A stretch of 64,000 nt of DNA, taken from Astrocystis sublimbata. Lineage: Eukaryota; Ascomycota; Sordariomycetes; Xylariales; Xylariaceae. The notes beneath the pieces were generated by a model. The model was not told where the DNA came from. It searched no databases and saw only the letters and a program-made list of their open reading frames with translations. The DNA is taken from positions 109,388-173,387 of the forward strand of contig JAJNNY010000073.1 in NCBI GenBank assembly GCA_022453515.1, read 5' to 3'. A program made the translations under genes and the position numbers. Positions 1-11,502 of the stretch are shown here, one piece after another. Each line of letters starts with the position of its first letter. Position 1 is the stretch's first letter.

Positions 1-585
1 GAGCTAATGACTACGAGTATCGTTGCGAAACCCGCAGCATAGAGCTGTTGGGATGGAAAACAACGGTGCGAGAGACATTCATTACCCTATCAGGCTACCC
101 CATCCCTTCATCACCCTTCAAAAGTTCGGATCCGGCAGCTTGGCACTACGGTTGTCCAGGCAGGATCCTGGCCCCGAGATGCGTGGTATCCAAGATAGTC
201 GGCGAGACCGGTAGAGATCTCGACGACCCCGCGTTGCGGTATGACCATTGACGTGGAGAAGAAGCGGGAAACGGAAACGTCGTGGAGTTCTACTGTCCGA
301 TGATTCGTCGCATACTGCGGACTTCGGTACAGCATGCATTGCGACGGAATATGATTGACAAGAAGGCGTTGCCCATGCAACCACGATCTAGATATAAGAC
401 TCCAAGAGTGCGGGGAAGCTCGAGACAAGTCCATCTTCTCCCCAACTTCATCCAAGTGCACATTGAGACATCCGCAGTCTGCTGAAATCCAAGAAACCCT
501 TCAGCTGAGATAATGGCTTCCTTTCCGTGGGGCGGGTCGAACCTCCCTAAACAGTTGTTCATCAACAACGAAGTAGGCGTTCCGA
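1..585. other. intergenic region upstream of aldehyde dehydrogenase
   Basis: No convincing gene. Short open frames on both strands lack recognisable domains and overlap each other. The last 100-200 bases are presumably the promoter and 5' leader of the aldehyde dehydrogenase gene starting at 586. Confidence 0.5.
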
Positions 586-2237
586 ATGGCGATAAGTACC
601 CAACTTGAGCTAACGACAAACCAGTACGTCGAATCAAAAAGCTCCAAGAAGCTCGAGGTCCATAACCCAAAGGATGGGTCACTACTTGCCAACGACGTAG
701 CGCTTGCTGGCGAGGACGACGTCGATGCTGCCGTGGCTGCAGCCGAGGCAGCTTTTCCCGCGTGGAAGAAGACTAGCGCAGCAACGCGGAGGAAAGCCAT
801 GCTGAAACTCGCCGACCTGATGATTGAGCATGCCAATAAATTGGCGGAGCTAACACGACTGAGCCTGGGCGCACCTGTCTCGACCTTTGGGGAAATGGAG
901 ACCAGAATAGCCGCCGAGGCTTTCCAATACTTCGCCGGGTGGTGCGACAAGTTTGCTGGCGAGTCCTTCCCCCAAGGTGATGGGTTCATGAAAATCGTCC
1001 GGAACGAGCCGTTGGGTGTAGCAGTGGGCATCGTCCCGGTGAGTGCATTTGAACCTTGAACTTGTTTCTCACTCTTTTTTCACCACTCATCGAGTGAAAT
1101 GCAGTACGGAGATTTGTGCTGTTCTAAGCAGACTACCCCCTCCTTTATTTGACGAAGAGGAGGAAATGCTGACTTGAGTGCGATAGTGGAACGGCCCGAC
1201 TGCTACTGCAGCTAACAAGGCAGCTCCTGCGCTTGCGACGGGTAACTGCTTCATTCTGAAGCCGTCGGAGAAGACGCCCTTCAGTGCACTAGCATTAGGC
1301 AGCCTCATCAAAGAGGCAGGCTTCCCACCAGGCGTGTTCCAAGTGATCTCAGGTGACGGGTCCACGGGAGCTCTGTTGGCAAACCACATGAAAGTGCGCA
1401 AGATCAGCTTCACCGGCTCGACAATGACAGGCCGCAAGATACAGGAGATGGCAGCAAAGAGCAACCTGAAACGCGTCACGCTCGAGCTTGGTGGCAAGAG
1501 CCCGGCTGTCATCTTTGACGATGCGAACCTCGAGAACGCCGTGACCTGGTGCGTCAATGCTATCTGTGGAAATACAGGTCAGGTATGCTTCGCGGCGTCC
1601 CGAGTATATGTCCAAGAAGGAATCTACGACAAGTTCGTGGCAGCATATAAGAAAGGCATGGAGGAGCGAGCCAAGACTATCGGCGATCCGAGCGCAAAAG
1701 ATACTCAGATGGGCCCGCTCGTAGACAAGCTGCAGTTCGACAGAGTGTCGGGCTTCCTGGAAAGAGGGCGAAGCCAAGGTACTCTGTTGATCGGAGGTTC
1801 CAGAGTCGGCGACGAGGTAAGTTGGGAATTTCCATTCAGGATTCCCGGACATACTGACCAGTTGCTTGTTCTAGGGTTACTTTGTTGAGCCAACAGTCTT
1901 TGCGGATGTCCCCGAGGATGCCGAGATCTGCAAGAACGAGATTTTCGGCCCTGTCTCGATTCTCAACAAGTTCAAGACGGAAGAGGAGATCATCGCGAAG
2001 GCCAACGACACGAGCTACGGGTTGATGGCTGGCGTGTTCACGCAAGACATCAACAGGGCGATGCGGGTGGCTTCGGATATCGACAGCGGCATGGTGGGGG
2101 TGAACTGCGTCTCTCTCGCATTCCCGGAAGCGCCGTTCGGTGGCACGAAACAGAGCGGCATAGGGCGAGAGCATGCGATTCATGGACTGCGCTCATACAC
2201 GGAGCCCAAGACCATTATGGTCAACTTGACATACTAG
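586..2237 (+). CDS. aldehyde dehydrogenase (NAD(P)+-dependent)
   Basis: Three exons: 586-1038, 1187-1816 and 1875-2237, giving 481 aa, the normal length for an ALDH. Introns are 148 and 58 nt with GTGAGT and GTAAGT donors. Family features are the WNGP stretch right after intron 1, LKPSEKTPFSAL for cofactor binding, the FTGST loop, the catalytic Glu in LELGGKSP, the catalytic Cys in GNTGQVCFAASR, and near the end EIFGPV and the substrate/tetramer segment FGGTKQSGIGRE. The enzyme oxidises aldehydes to carboxylic acids with NAD(P)+. No N-terminal targeting signal is evident (MAISTQLEL), so a cytosolic enzyme is likely. The substrate cannot be read from sequence. It is closest in style to the general fungal AldA/betaine-aldehyde type. 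It converges on the protease gene at 2538-4874. Confidence 0.93.
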
Positions 2238-2537
2238 GAAGAAAGGCTACCTGCGAAACATCTTGAGGTGATGAGAGCGAAATAGCGAAATTTGACTCCT
2301 GATCGTGGTAAAGGAAGAAGCGCGGTTTCCTTGGATGATAACGAGATATATATGACACGATTCACGGCATGTTCCATCGCACATGTAGTCCGGAATGTAG
2401 ATGAAGCCTTTGACTTGCCTTCATTGAACCTTATAATTACTTGACAGAAAGTAACACTTGAACCTGCATGGACGCTGCTGATTCCTTCTCGCTAATCTCA
2501 GATTTTGTAACGTGGTGCAATCGTTGGAAACCCCATG
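2238..2537. other. intergenic spacer between convergent genes
   Basis: About 300 bases between the stop codons of the aldehyde dehydrogenase (+) and the protease-like gene (-). It probably holds both 3' UTRs. No gene seen. Confidence 0.5.
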
Positions 2538-4874
2538 TCACTTACGATCGCTCCCGCTTATATATTTACGCCTTCGATCTTTTCTCTTATCTTTCTGGGG
2601 GTCGTAGTACTCACATTCGCCACGTTCTTGTTGCTCCCATTCTTTCGGTACCGCTTCGTGGGGAATTATCCAGTCCCCTTGGGGAACTTCGGAATACTGT
2701 CTGGTGTAATAGTACGCTTGTTCGGACACTATTTCGTGCTTTTCAAGGTGTTCCATGAAAAAATGATCCGGGCGAATATCGTGATCACCGAACCCATCTA
2801 CTAATATGTGGTCGCGGATATGCCACATTCGACTTTCGAAGTTGGAACGGCGATCGTTACCGGAATTATGATAATCGAAAGTCAAAGTATCGCAGAACCA
2901 GCAGGCGACCTTTTTAGGTAGCTTGTTTCCAAGGTGGTCGAAAACGACATGGTCGATCCAACCATCTACGTCGTCTAACTCAAATCGCTTATTACAGCCC
3001 ATTGATACAAATTCGCAGGGGAGACTCCTACTTGGAAACCTGGATCCGGTTGTATGCATTGCCGGCGCGCTTGCTGGTGCTAACATAGGTTCAACAGAAA
3101 TATAGGAAAAGTTGGAGGTCCTCCTGCTCTGATAGGATTCCGTTGAAATGAAACTTGGTTGACGAGTCTTGTTCTCGTTTTGAGTCTTGTTCTCGTTATG
3201 GCCCACCATGGAGGAGACATTTGGCTGTGTGTTTGGATTTTTGCTCAGTCGCGTAGACGTTGAAGAGCTTTGAGAATCGGTGGGGGCACCGGCAACACTA
3301 AAGGGGGGCAGTGGAGAGAAGCCAGGCTGTCTTGTTTTATCTCGTTTAGATGTTGCCAGTGTAGCAGGACGTTGAGAGAATTGGGAGAATCCAGTGTTAG
3401 AATGAGATCCCGGCGAAAAGCTAGGCTGACCAGTCGAAATGCTTTTTAGTGTTTGCTGATCGATTGGATCAGTACGGATCCTCTTCTGCTTCTTGTCACC
3501 TTTGACATAAAGGCGAACAGGTTTGGCGAAAGCGTGTTCAATATCGCGAAAGATTTCAATAGCTGAGACGATGTATGCCACTTTGGTTCCCGGTACTCCC
3601 ATAGCAATGTGACCATATAGACTTCCGGTCAACTTGTCCAGAACTGGTGACCCAGAATCGCCTTCAAACAGTTCACGCTCAAGTGTAACCTGGAACAAGC
3701 TCTCGAACTGAGCCCGGAAGTTTCTGTAAGCTATCTTTTCTGGGGTTAAAATACCCGTAATTAGGCGACCCTGCGTAACAACAATGATGCTGCGTGGTCC
3801 ATCACCAACTTCATCAACATCCTCGATGTACAGATTCTCTGAGAGCATGACGCGATTGATATTTTGGCCCGTATAGATAACAGCAGACTTTTGAGGGATG
3901 GAAATCATAGCATAATCGATCGAGGACGTGAAATCCTCATAAGGCCGATAGCCAATTGAGAGCTTTTTACTCCCATCCACTGTATTGAATGTTGGGTTTG
4001 AGACCCCAAGGACGTTGGTGTCGTAGTCTTGAGGAATTTCTTCGTTTGAGCTTCTGCTAGGAGATGGCAGGGAACCTCCTGACATGTCTGTCTCTTCTTC
4101 CCATTCAAGATTGTCATTGTCATCGCTGTCCTGCCCATCGAAATAGCACTCATCAAGGCTCATCATTGATAAGTGTTCGCTAGTGCTTATCCAGCTAACC
4201 GCTTCAAACAGATGGCCAACAGTGAGTTGATAGTATTCGTGGTCAACTTGAATGACAACACCAGCAGTGGCGCAGGGGTGGGCAGCTTGTCTGATGTCGT
4301 ACGAGCCATAGATACGTCTGCCTATCGTAGGCACATAAGATGACGAGAAGACCATGGAGTCGACTCTAGCGTTGTAGCTAAACTTTGGTAATTGAATAAT
4401 GATGAATGGCAACGGGTTTGTTTCAGACGGCGGCAGTAGCGGTCCTGGTGGTGGTGGTGGTGGCGTGGGTGGTGGTCCGTGGGGAGATAACCGACGAACG
4501 GGCAACGGATGTTCCAATGGTAAAGCAGCCCCCCCAAGACCAAACCCTCTGTGCCTATCTAGCAGCCCGTTATCTCGTATGGCGTTTACCGCAGTTTCTC
4601 GAACTCCAGGGTCAGTGCAACAGATCATGACAAGAGGATTGGCGCTTTCGGGTTTCCGGCCGATCATATATAATCGAATAAACAGGTCGGCATGGCCTAA
4701 ATCTACCGCTTTCAGAGTGTCTTTGATCTCGGATACGATGATATCCTCAAAGATTGCATATGCTGGCCCTCTTGGCCACCATGCTATACGCCCTTTGATT
4801 CTGGAGGATGGGATTTGCCGACCAATGGAATCTTCTGGCCTTGGCCATGGCGGTAGAGAATTCGGGTTTCTCAT
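2538..4874 (-). CDS. multidomain protein with trypsin-like serine protease core and C-terminal zinc-finger-like region
   Basis: Single uninterrupted 778-aa frame from a true ATG at 4874. Residues about 1-125 form an N-terminal domain containing LVMICCTDPGVRETA and GFGLGGAALPLE, a style seen in uncharacterised fungal proteins. Residues 129-150 are a Pro-rich linker. Residues about 175-450 look like a chymotrypsin-fold protease with a visible triad: His221 in TVGHLF, Asp320 in SIDYAMI and Ser407 in EGDSGSPV. A Ser/Thr/Gln-rich low-complexity stretch (about 465-610) follows. A Cys/His-rich segment (about 618-720) begins with CEFVSMGCNKRF, has His residues about 20 aa on, then CWFC and more His, suggesting one or two zinc sites. 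The tail is Lys/Arg-rich. No signal peptide is seen, so the protein is probably intracellular. It is divergent with the gene at 5286. Function unknown; the protease assignment is moderately secure. Confidence 0.75.
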   Translation of the reverse strand: MRNPNSLPPWPRPEDSIGRQIPSSRIKGRIAWWPRGPAYAIFEDIIVSEIKDTLKAVDLGHADLFIRLYMIGRKPESANPLVMICCTDPGVRETAVNAIRDNGLLDRHRGFGLGGAALPLEHPLPVRRLSPHGPPPTPPPPPPGPLLPPSETNPLPFIIIQLPKFSYNARVDSMVFSSSYVPTIGRRIYGSYDIRQAAHPCATAGVVIQVDHEYYQLTVGHLFEAVSWISTSEHLSMMSLDECYFDGQDSDDNDNLEWEEETDMSGGSLPSPSRSSNEEIPQDYDTNVLGVSNPTFNTVDGSKKLSIGYRPYEDFTSSIDYAMISIPQKSAVIYTGQNINRVMLSENLYIEDVDEVGDGPRSIIVVTQGRLITGILTPEKIAYRNFRAQFESLFQVTLERELFEGDSGSPVLDKLTGSLYGHIAMGVPGTKVAYIVSAIEIFRDIEHAFAKPVRLYVKGDKKQKRIRTDPIDQQTLKSISTGQPSFSPGSHSNTGFSQFSQRPATLATSKRDKTRQPGFSPLPPFSVAGAPTDSQSSSTSTRLSKNPNTQPNVSSMVGHNENKTQNENKTRQPSFISTESYQSRRTSNFSYISVEPMLAPASAPAMHTTGSRFPSRSLPCEFVSMGCNKRFELDDVDGWIDHVVFDHLGNKLPKKVACWFCDTLTFDYHNSGNDRRSNFESRMWHIRDHILVDGFGDHDIRPDHFFMEHLEKHEIVSEQAYYYTRQYSEVPQGDWIIPHEAVPKEWEQQERGECEYYDPQKDKRKDRRRKYISGSDRK

Positions 4875-5285
4875 GCTGTATTTAGAAACAGAAGGAAGGT
4901 GTATATACTTGTCTAGTGTCTTTACCGCTGAGAAACATCAGCATCTCAGGGTAGTAACACACAAGTTTATAGAAATGCATTCGACAAGAGAGCCTGATGA
5001 CACCCCGAGGCGAACAGCTCGCGAGGCAAGGGGAAAACGCCTACCCCGCGCTTACCCATCCACATCGATTAAGCCTCATACTAGGAAGTACTGTTGCATT
5101 CAAATCCCTCCAATGGCGCGGGTTTTTATACCTTGCACAGCCACCAGGCTTAGAATTGTAGCTTGGCCTCCTTGACGGGAACCGGCGAAAACTGAGGTTC
5201 CCCTAGGAAAATCTTTAAATTGATTCTGAGTTATTCGGAACTGTCTCGCCGCGCACTTCATTACTTCATACATTACTCTGGCAAG
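4875..5285. promoter_or_regulatory. shared divergent promoter region (411 bp)
   Basis: This is the only spacer between the start codons of the protease-like gene (minus, ATG at 4874) and the membrane-family gene (plus, ATG at 5286). It must contain both promoters and both 5' leaders. No specific factor site is claimed. Confidence 0.5.
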
Positions 5286-6577
5286 ATGCGATTGATACTT
5301 AAAGGACATACGGCGAACCAAGGTCCCCACGACATCTCACCAATTGACAAATTTGTACAAGGTTTCCGGGGTAGGCTAAGTCAGCATAGACGACTCACCA
5401 ATGGCCAACTCATTCAGGAACTCGACTTGACAGCTTACGAGAGCTACTTCCAGCAGCAGTGGTGTGCAATAGCGGCCGATGCAGGTGGTTGCCACGTTGC
5501 TGCGCAAAAGGTCGAAGACATACTGTCAATCGTAGGGTCTCTGATTAAAGGACATGACCGACCTTCTATCGTAGCACGACTGAAGCAAAAGTATCCCACA
5601 GCTACCGAAAGCGCCTGCCAAAGCTCGGTAGACCTGACGGTTAGACTCCTGCTGATGCTTAAGGTCGGTGTTGTAAGACATCAAGCAAACCCATCTCGCT
5701 GTCTAAACGTATGCAACCCCTGGAGTAATTCATTCCCCATTCTGCCAAGTCCCGAGAGCATGAAAATCCCTAACAGGCATCTGTACTCCCGAGAAACCTG
5801 CAAACCACTGTTTCATGAGCAATTCTTCCACTGTCAAAGGCAATTGTTGACTTCAGCGGTTGTAGTGGGAGAACGGCAGCCTTCGGGACTTCGTCCATGA
5901 GCGATTCAACAAGCCTCCAGTCCTCGATTGCCACAACGTCAGGCTGCCCAAATCTTTCGATGCTTGGGGCCTCAACATCATTGGCGGGCTGGAGCTGGAG
6001 TTCACAGACAACTTGGCCGACCACCTTCTTCTAGTCGAAGACGACACAACTGTCATGATATTCCATCATGCATCGTTCCTTGAACGTCAAGAGAAGTCAG
6101 TCATGACCTCCGAAGCTCACGCGCAATCGTTCTAACCGACATAGCACACTGTACCCGAATGGCCTAGTGGACGAAACACTTCAAACCCTAGCCCTGCTCT
6201 TCCCACAATCCGAGTTCGGCCCCTCGATTCGGCGAGACACTGCCAAAAGAGCGTGGTTCAAGAAGCTATGCCTAACTTCAAGCCCGTATGCCGTCGTTGA
6301 TTCTCGAGTAGCCATGTGCGGCAATCTCGGGGCGGAGAAGCGACAGATAGAGCGATTCACCTTCTGGAGAGACCGATTGATTATCCTCAAGCAGGTGTAC
6401 GACGATGCGGCGCCGAGGACGTTGCGGCAGTGGTGGTTTGATAGGCGCAATGGCGAGCGATGGTTCACTTTCTGGGTTGCTGTTCTCGTGCTCCTGATCA
6501 CGATCACACTTGGTCTGGTCCAGTGTGTCGAAGGTGCTTTGCAGGTGTACAAGGCTTATTACCCAACTGCTAACTGA
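5286..6577 (+). CDS. Pezizomycotina-type protein with C-terminal membrane helix (uncharacterised family)
   Basis: Exons 5286-5708, 5866-6095 and 6145-6577 give 361 aa. Introns are 157 nt (GTATGC...GTTGTAG) and 49 nt (GTCAGT...CATAG, with a CTAAC branch point). Splicing restores conserved stretches of a large family of uncharacterised filamentous-fungal proteins: LLLMLKVGVVRHQANP, RCLNWENGSLRDFV, LEFTDNLADHLLL, IFHHASFLE, ETLQTLALLFPQ, then WFTFWVAVLVLLIT and VQCVEGALQVYKAYY at the C-terminus. The hydrophobic segment at about residues 325-345 is a single predicted membrane helix near the end, which suggests tail-anchored or C-terminally embedded topology. No enzymatic motif is evident. The ATG at 5286 is the first in frame. 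It shares a 411-bp promoter region with the protease-like gene. Confidence 0.8.
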
Positions 6578-9249
6578 GGCGAATAGTCAGTAGCCCACCT
6601 ACCGTATGATTCAAGATGCAATGAAATATGAATTTGATATGTAACTGCCCACATATGCTGCTTGTTTTTGAAGTGAATATGCGGTGATACTTCGATGCAC
6701 CACCGGATTGTACGATGTGGTAGCTGAGACCAATTGTTGGACGCCTACACCAATCTGGAAGCAGACATGAATTGTCAAACAAGCACGGGGATGACACTGC
6801 CAAAGGGCGACAAGGACCTGGAATATCGTCAAATTGAATGCTTTTCAATCTGCTCCGCCGCCGCCGCAATTTGAGGATTTTGCTGTAGATTGAGATCGAG
6901 CTTGAGAGCACCCATAAACCAAAAGCAATTTGTAGAACACTATGACAGCCAACAAACGCAAGGCTGCAAGCGTTCTGAGTCATTGCACTCTAACACATCA
7001 TCGTGCAGCATGCACGTAACAAGGGACGACAACAATATCTCATACGACGAGCTCAATACAGGTGGAGCCTCGTCGTCGATGACAACGGGCAGAGAGATCT
7101 GGGAGATAGGCGAACGTTCCATGGTAACGGGCCGGGGAGGAATGCGTAGAAAGACCTACACATGTCCCTACAACATGGCATTCTCCATTTCGCATGGCCT
7201 GCGCGTTTGCGTTGCTGGGTGGATCTCGGAATTGTCTGATTCGTGGTCAGGAGCGATATCCTATCTTGCTGTGTCATACGATAACAATATGTAAAACCAT
7301 CTACTTGGAACCCGCGGCACATCGACAACTGAGTCGCAATACATGAAGGCCGCTGGGGGCCGCAGATAACCCGAGGTCCAAGTTCCAGGACGCGGAAGGG
7401 CTTTTTATCAATCATGTTATCAAACTTGGCCAAGGAAGACGGGACCCGCTCGAGGAGGAGATGGAAACCGGACGACCCGACTCATTGAACACTACCTAAA
7501 GTTGGTGCAGTCACTATCAAATCGCTATTGTTGTATTAATTCTGTTAACGTGGTTATTGGCCAAGGATGCCTAGCCGAGAGCAAGAGCCCACTGCCGACC
7601 AGTCTTCGTCGCCCATGGCACGGACTCTCCACCACGCAACGCAACATTGCAGCACAGGACGGTATGGGATTGATTGAGGTGCTACATAGAGCAGAAGCTG
7701 CAGTAAAGTGCAGGTTTTCTGCGGTTCCAACCTCCCCGCATCCTGCTGCCCGCGCCGCCACGCAGTAGCAGCGGCGGTAGGAGCCGAATGACAGGCTGCC
7801 GACGGGACTGGTTCGACCTTGTTGGAACTTGGTGCGAGAATACGAGAATGAAGGTGGGGTTGAGAGGTGCAAAGGGAAGAGGAGGCCGTGGAGGGCTTGT
7901 CCCCATTGCGGCATGTGGCCAGGGAGCCCAGCCAATGAATGATACGGATATAGACAAAAGCCTAGATGCCCAGAAGCAGTGGCAACCAGAGGGGGCGCGG
8001 AACACGAGACAGCCCATCCATCAAGCTGACGATGTGCGATTCATTGCATCCATTACCTAGTGTGTCGTGTTGGTGAACACTTGGGAGGAATATCGACGGA
8101 AACGAGGGGCCAACGAGATATGTATATGAGATGGGAAGTGAAGCATATCTCACACACCAGATTCCGAAATGGAACGTTTGGATCAGTTTAATTTTCCGCA
8201 TGGGCTGGAGAATGCCTACCTCAGATGCCGTAGCGAGGGACAAGGGATCTGGGGGGGAGAGCTGGGGGACTAGCGTAGCGAAATGTGCCGCACTAGTGTA
8301 GAGTACTTGGGCGGGCGCAGATAGCGAATTGGAATCACGACACAGTGCGGGCGTGGCCTACGGCTGTGGGACCAGCCGAAGAGTGCACACCCGTGACGCT
8401 TGCGCCGAACAGTCAAGTCAAAGCCAGACCGGAGCAACCCAAACAAGCTTGTGGAATACGAGCAAGGTAGCAGCAGACTTGACTTGAGCAGACCATATAA
8501 TGACGAACTATCCGCCCGGTGAAGTCAAAGAAGCGCTATATTGTATCATGATTCTGTATGCAAACCATTTATTATTAATCTAACAGCCGTTAGCTAGGTA
8601 CTTGGAAATTTGTTGTTTTACGCAAGCTCGTGGCCAATTGGAAGCCCCTATTGCAATGTAAGTGAACATCAGCTCCGGAAACTGGCGGTGCGTCTCTGCG
8701 CACTAGCGGAGCTACGCAACCGTCAACGCGACCAAGACTCATATCAACTAGCCCAGTCCAGCTAGCTGGCCCAGATAGCGCTTCTTCGCATATGGGTTTA
8801 TTGCCCGCCTAGCTAGCGTAGCTCGTACCGTGCCTGAAACTGTTAGAATTGCGGTATCTGGCCATGGCCCTGGCTTGCCTGGCCTTGAAAGGGACCAACC
8901 ATCCATGCCTGAGATTGTCAATTCCATGTCAAGATGATATGAGACTATATTCCCGGAAGCCCCCTGTCTATCGACACATTCTTCACCTACTCCAACCTTC
9001 TTCTTTCGTTGTCCTCGCTGCCGACCCTGACCTGGCCCTCTCGTTTCAAACCTAGGTCTCTTGATCACCACCTTTTCTTTCCAACAATTCACATTTAATA
9101 TTCTACATCTTTTAATACAACTTACGCACATACATAATATCTCGATAACACCCTACTACCGATCAAAACATCGCGTCTACTCTCGTTTGCACCCAACTGC
9201 ACAAGAAGAAGACTTTGATACGATATCCTCCCCCAATACGACAAACAAC
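6578..9249. other. long intergenic region
   Basis: 2.7 kb without a supportable gene. Several 60-140-codon frames (for example around 6890-7294, 7525-7935 and 8748-9131) have no family resemblance and conflict on opposite strands. The stretch at about 8960-9249 is pyrimidine-rich (CTTCTTTC-type runs) and is typical of a fungal promoter/5' leader for the gene at 9250. Confidence 0.45.
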
Positions 9250-9982
9250 ATGCCGTCCGTCAATGCTGTCCTGGCTACGGCCACACTCCTAGTCGCCTCG
9301 GTCAACGCCCAGGAACAATACCACATCGACCCGTCGAGCGTTCCTCTTAGCCTGAGAGGTATGGTGCCCTCATCGCCTTTGAAAATTGAATTCGCCTCTA
9401 ACATGTATATCTAGCGAACTGGTGTCAGACAGAGAAGAGCACATGCCCGCTCATCTGCAAGCAATCCCCACCCGGAGGTTTCGAGACCAACGAGTGTGAC
9501 CCCGTAGGTTTAAAACCGCACAGAGCTGGATAATCATCGTCAAGCCATGCTAATCTGAGATGATGCAGATGGCTCTAACCTACGGCTGCGTCTGCGAAGA
9601 CGGCAAGTCGCCCAACCTCTCCGAGTACTCGCTCACGCTGCCGTTCTTCATCTGCCAGGAATGGGGCACGCAATGTGTGACGGCCTGCGGCAGCGACGCC
9701 ACCTGTGCTAGTGACTGCCGCCAGAACCACCCTTGCGGTGCTCAGAATCCCACACGTGCCAACGTCACCTCATCGTCGTCGCCCTCTGCCACCGAGACAG
9801 GCATGTCGGCAACCAACAGCGCGGGCGAGATCTACAACGGCCTCGACGGCGATGGCGACTCCGACTCCAACTCGGGCGACGACAAGCCCAAGAACGGAGC
9901 TTCCCCTCTGCTCCAGTACGGCAGCGTCGTCGGTGGCCTGGCTCTGGCCGCCTGCGTTGGTCTGGGCTCGCTCATTCTATAA
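9250..9982 (+). CDS. DUF7707-like GPI-anchored cell-surface protein
   Basis: Exons 9250-9358, 9415-9503 and 9569-9982 give 203 aa. The N-terminus (MPSVNAVLATATLLVASVNA) is a signal peptide. The mature part has the Cys pattern of the fungal DUF7707 family: NWCQTEKSTCPLICKQ, NECDP, LTYGCVCEDG, LPFFICQEWGTQCV, then further Cys residues. A Ser/Thr/Asp/Gly-rich spacer and a hydrophobic C-terminus (GGLALAACVGLGSLIL) are consistent with a GPI-anchor signal. The likely location is the plasma membrane or cell wall; molecular function is unknown. Introns are 56 and 65 nt. The second donor is GTAGGT, and splicing there keeps the ECDP/MALTYGC junction in frame. Confidence 0.85.
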
Positions 9983-11502
9983 AGTCGACCGAGTGTTTGC
10001 CAGTATCCCCTGTTTGACCCTGCAGCACGGGCCGAGCCATGGGGTTGCCGTTTGCGTTGCATCCTACGAGCCACGAGCGGAGAAAAGCTTGCTGGCTAGT
10101 GTCGCAAACGAATGTGATTTTTGAATTCAAAGCGACTGGCGTTTGGGAATAAATGCAACTTTTATGTGTTTGAAGCTACATTGGCGTTCATCAGATTTTA
10201 CCGACATGCATACCAATCTTTTGATAGCATTCCACCATCTTTTTGAGTTGAGCTGCGAGAGGTACTACCTGCCTACTATCAGCAGTTAGGAGAAGACGAG
10301 CCACGTTAAAATAGATACACTAATACCAATTACACTACTACCCTTGTTTTCGAAGGGCACTCAATTCTAATTGCAACCATATCATATCTCTTGAATGACT
10401 CATGATGTCGTGTCGTCTGCGGTTGAATGCATCATTGTCTCAACATAGCAAGTATTCCTGATAGGTCTAGATGGGGATTGGAGAACCCGTCGTTCATTTG
10501 CTAGGCGAGAGTGAGCAGATCCCTGTACCTCTGCCCGTCACATGTCAGTGACATAGTGGGGCCGCCAACCAGGCAGCTGTGCCATCCTCCTACATGACGA
10601 TCGAGAAGCTGTTCAGTGTTCAGCTGTAAATGTCAGACATATAAGTAATCTTTTGGATAGTTGTGTATAAATGTTTCAAGATAGTAAAAACAAGTCTCCC
10701 TTCTGATCGAAAGATTTGAGTTATGGACGAATGGCTGGAAAGCGGTGAAATGAAGCTAGGCTAGGTAAGTAGAACCGAAAGCACTCCAATTGCGCCACGC
10801 TCTTCAAATACTCGCAGTTACATCCAATTTGCGGTGAACGCCAGGCGAAGACCTTGTATACGGAGGTATGTTACTCACAGGGCTAAGGTCCCGCGGCTCC
10901 AATGTCGTTTGCCATTCAGCTACTCAAGGTTTGCATGTGGGTGGTGCCGGTCGCCGATCTTTACGTACCGTCCTACCCAGACAATCCAAAGCGCAAATAG
11001 TATTACTTCCATTTTCCAAGTGATCCTTAAACACCACTTAATCCATCTTCCCCAAAGACGATTTGCCTGCACTTACACTTGTTACCCAACCGGGAAACGC
11101 TGGATGGCCTGTTCTGTTCCTGGATCTTCACAATCCTCCCTAGCTAAAAACTCTATCTCAGCTTGATGATCTACAGCTACCCCACGATGGATTCGCTGCC
11201 CCTGAGTTGAAAGGATTAAAGAAGAAAAGCTTAAGGCCGACTAGAACCCCGCGATCCGATTCGATCTGGTTACATCTCCAATCACAACCCAGCTTGTGCT
11301 TCCTTGCCGTCCAGCAACAGACACGTAACGCTTTCGCGCGTCCACCCCTCGTCCACTTCGCGGTCCCCTGCCGCGTGGTGCTCCAGGTAGCTCAGCTCTA
11401 CACCACCTAACCTCGAGATAGCTACATCCCAGCATATCGCAACTGCGCATCCAGCACACACTGAGCAGATACTACTCACTTATCCTCGAGGCCGACAACA
11501 AC
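9983..11502. other. intergenic region (3' UTR of DUF7707 gene, promoter of phosphotransferase gene)
   Basis: No gene seen. Short frames at 10834-11166 and 11207-11410 have no recognisable features. The last about 250 bases are C/T-rich and probably form the 5' leader of the gene starting at 11503. Confidence 0.45.

Noticed and set aside
4399..5175. Plus-strand 258-codon frame with poly-Gly opposite the protease gene
   Set aside because: Antisense to the Pro-rich linker; it is a mirror of the CCNCCN-type codons of the real gene.
6890..7433. Opposing 126-134 codon frames in the 6.6-9.2 kb spacer
   Set aside because: No family resemblance, composition does not look coding, both strands open by chance.
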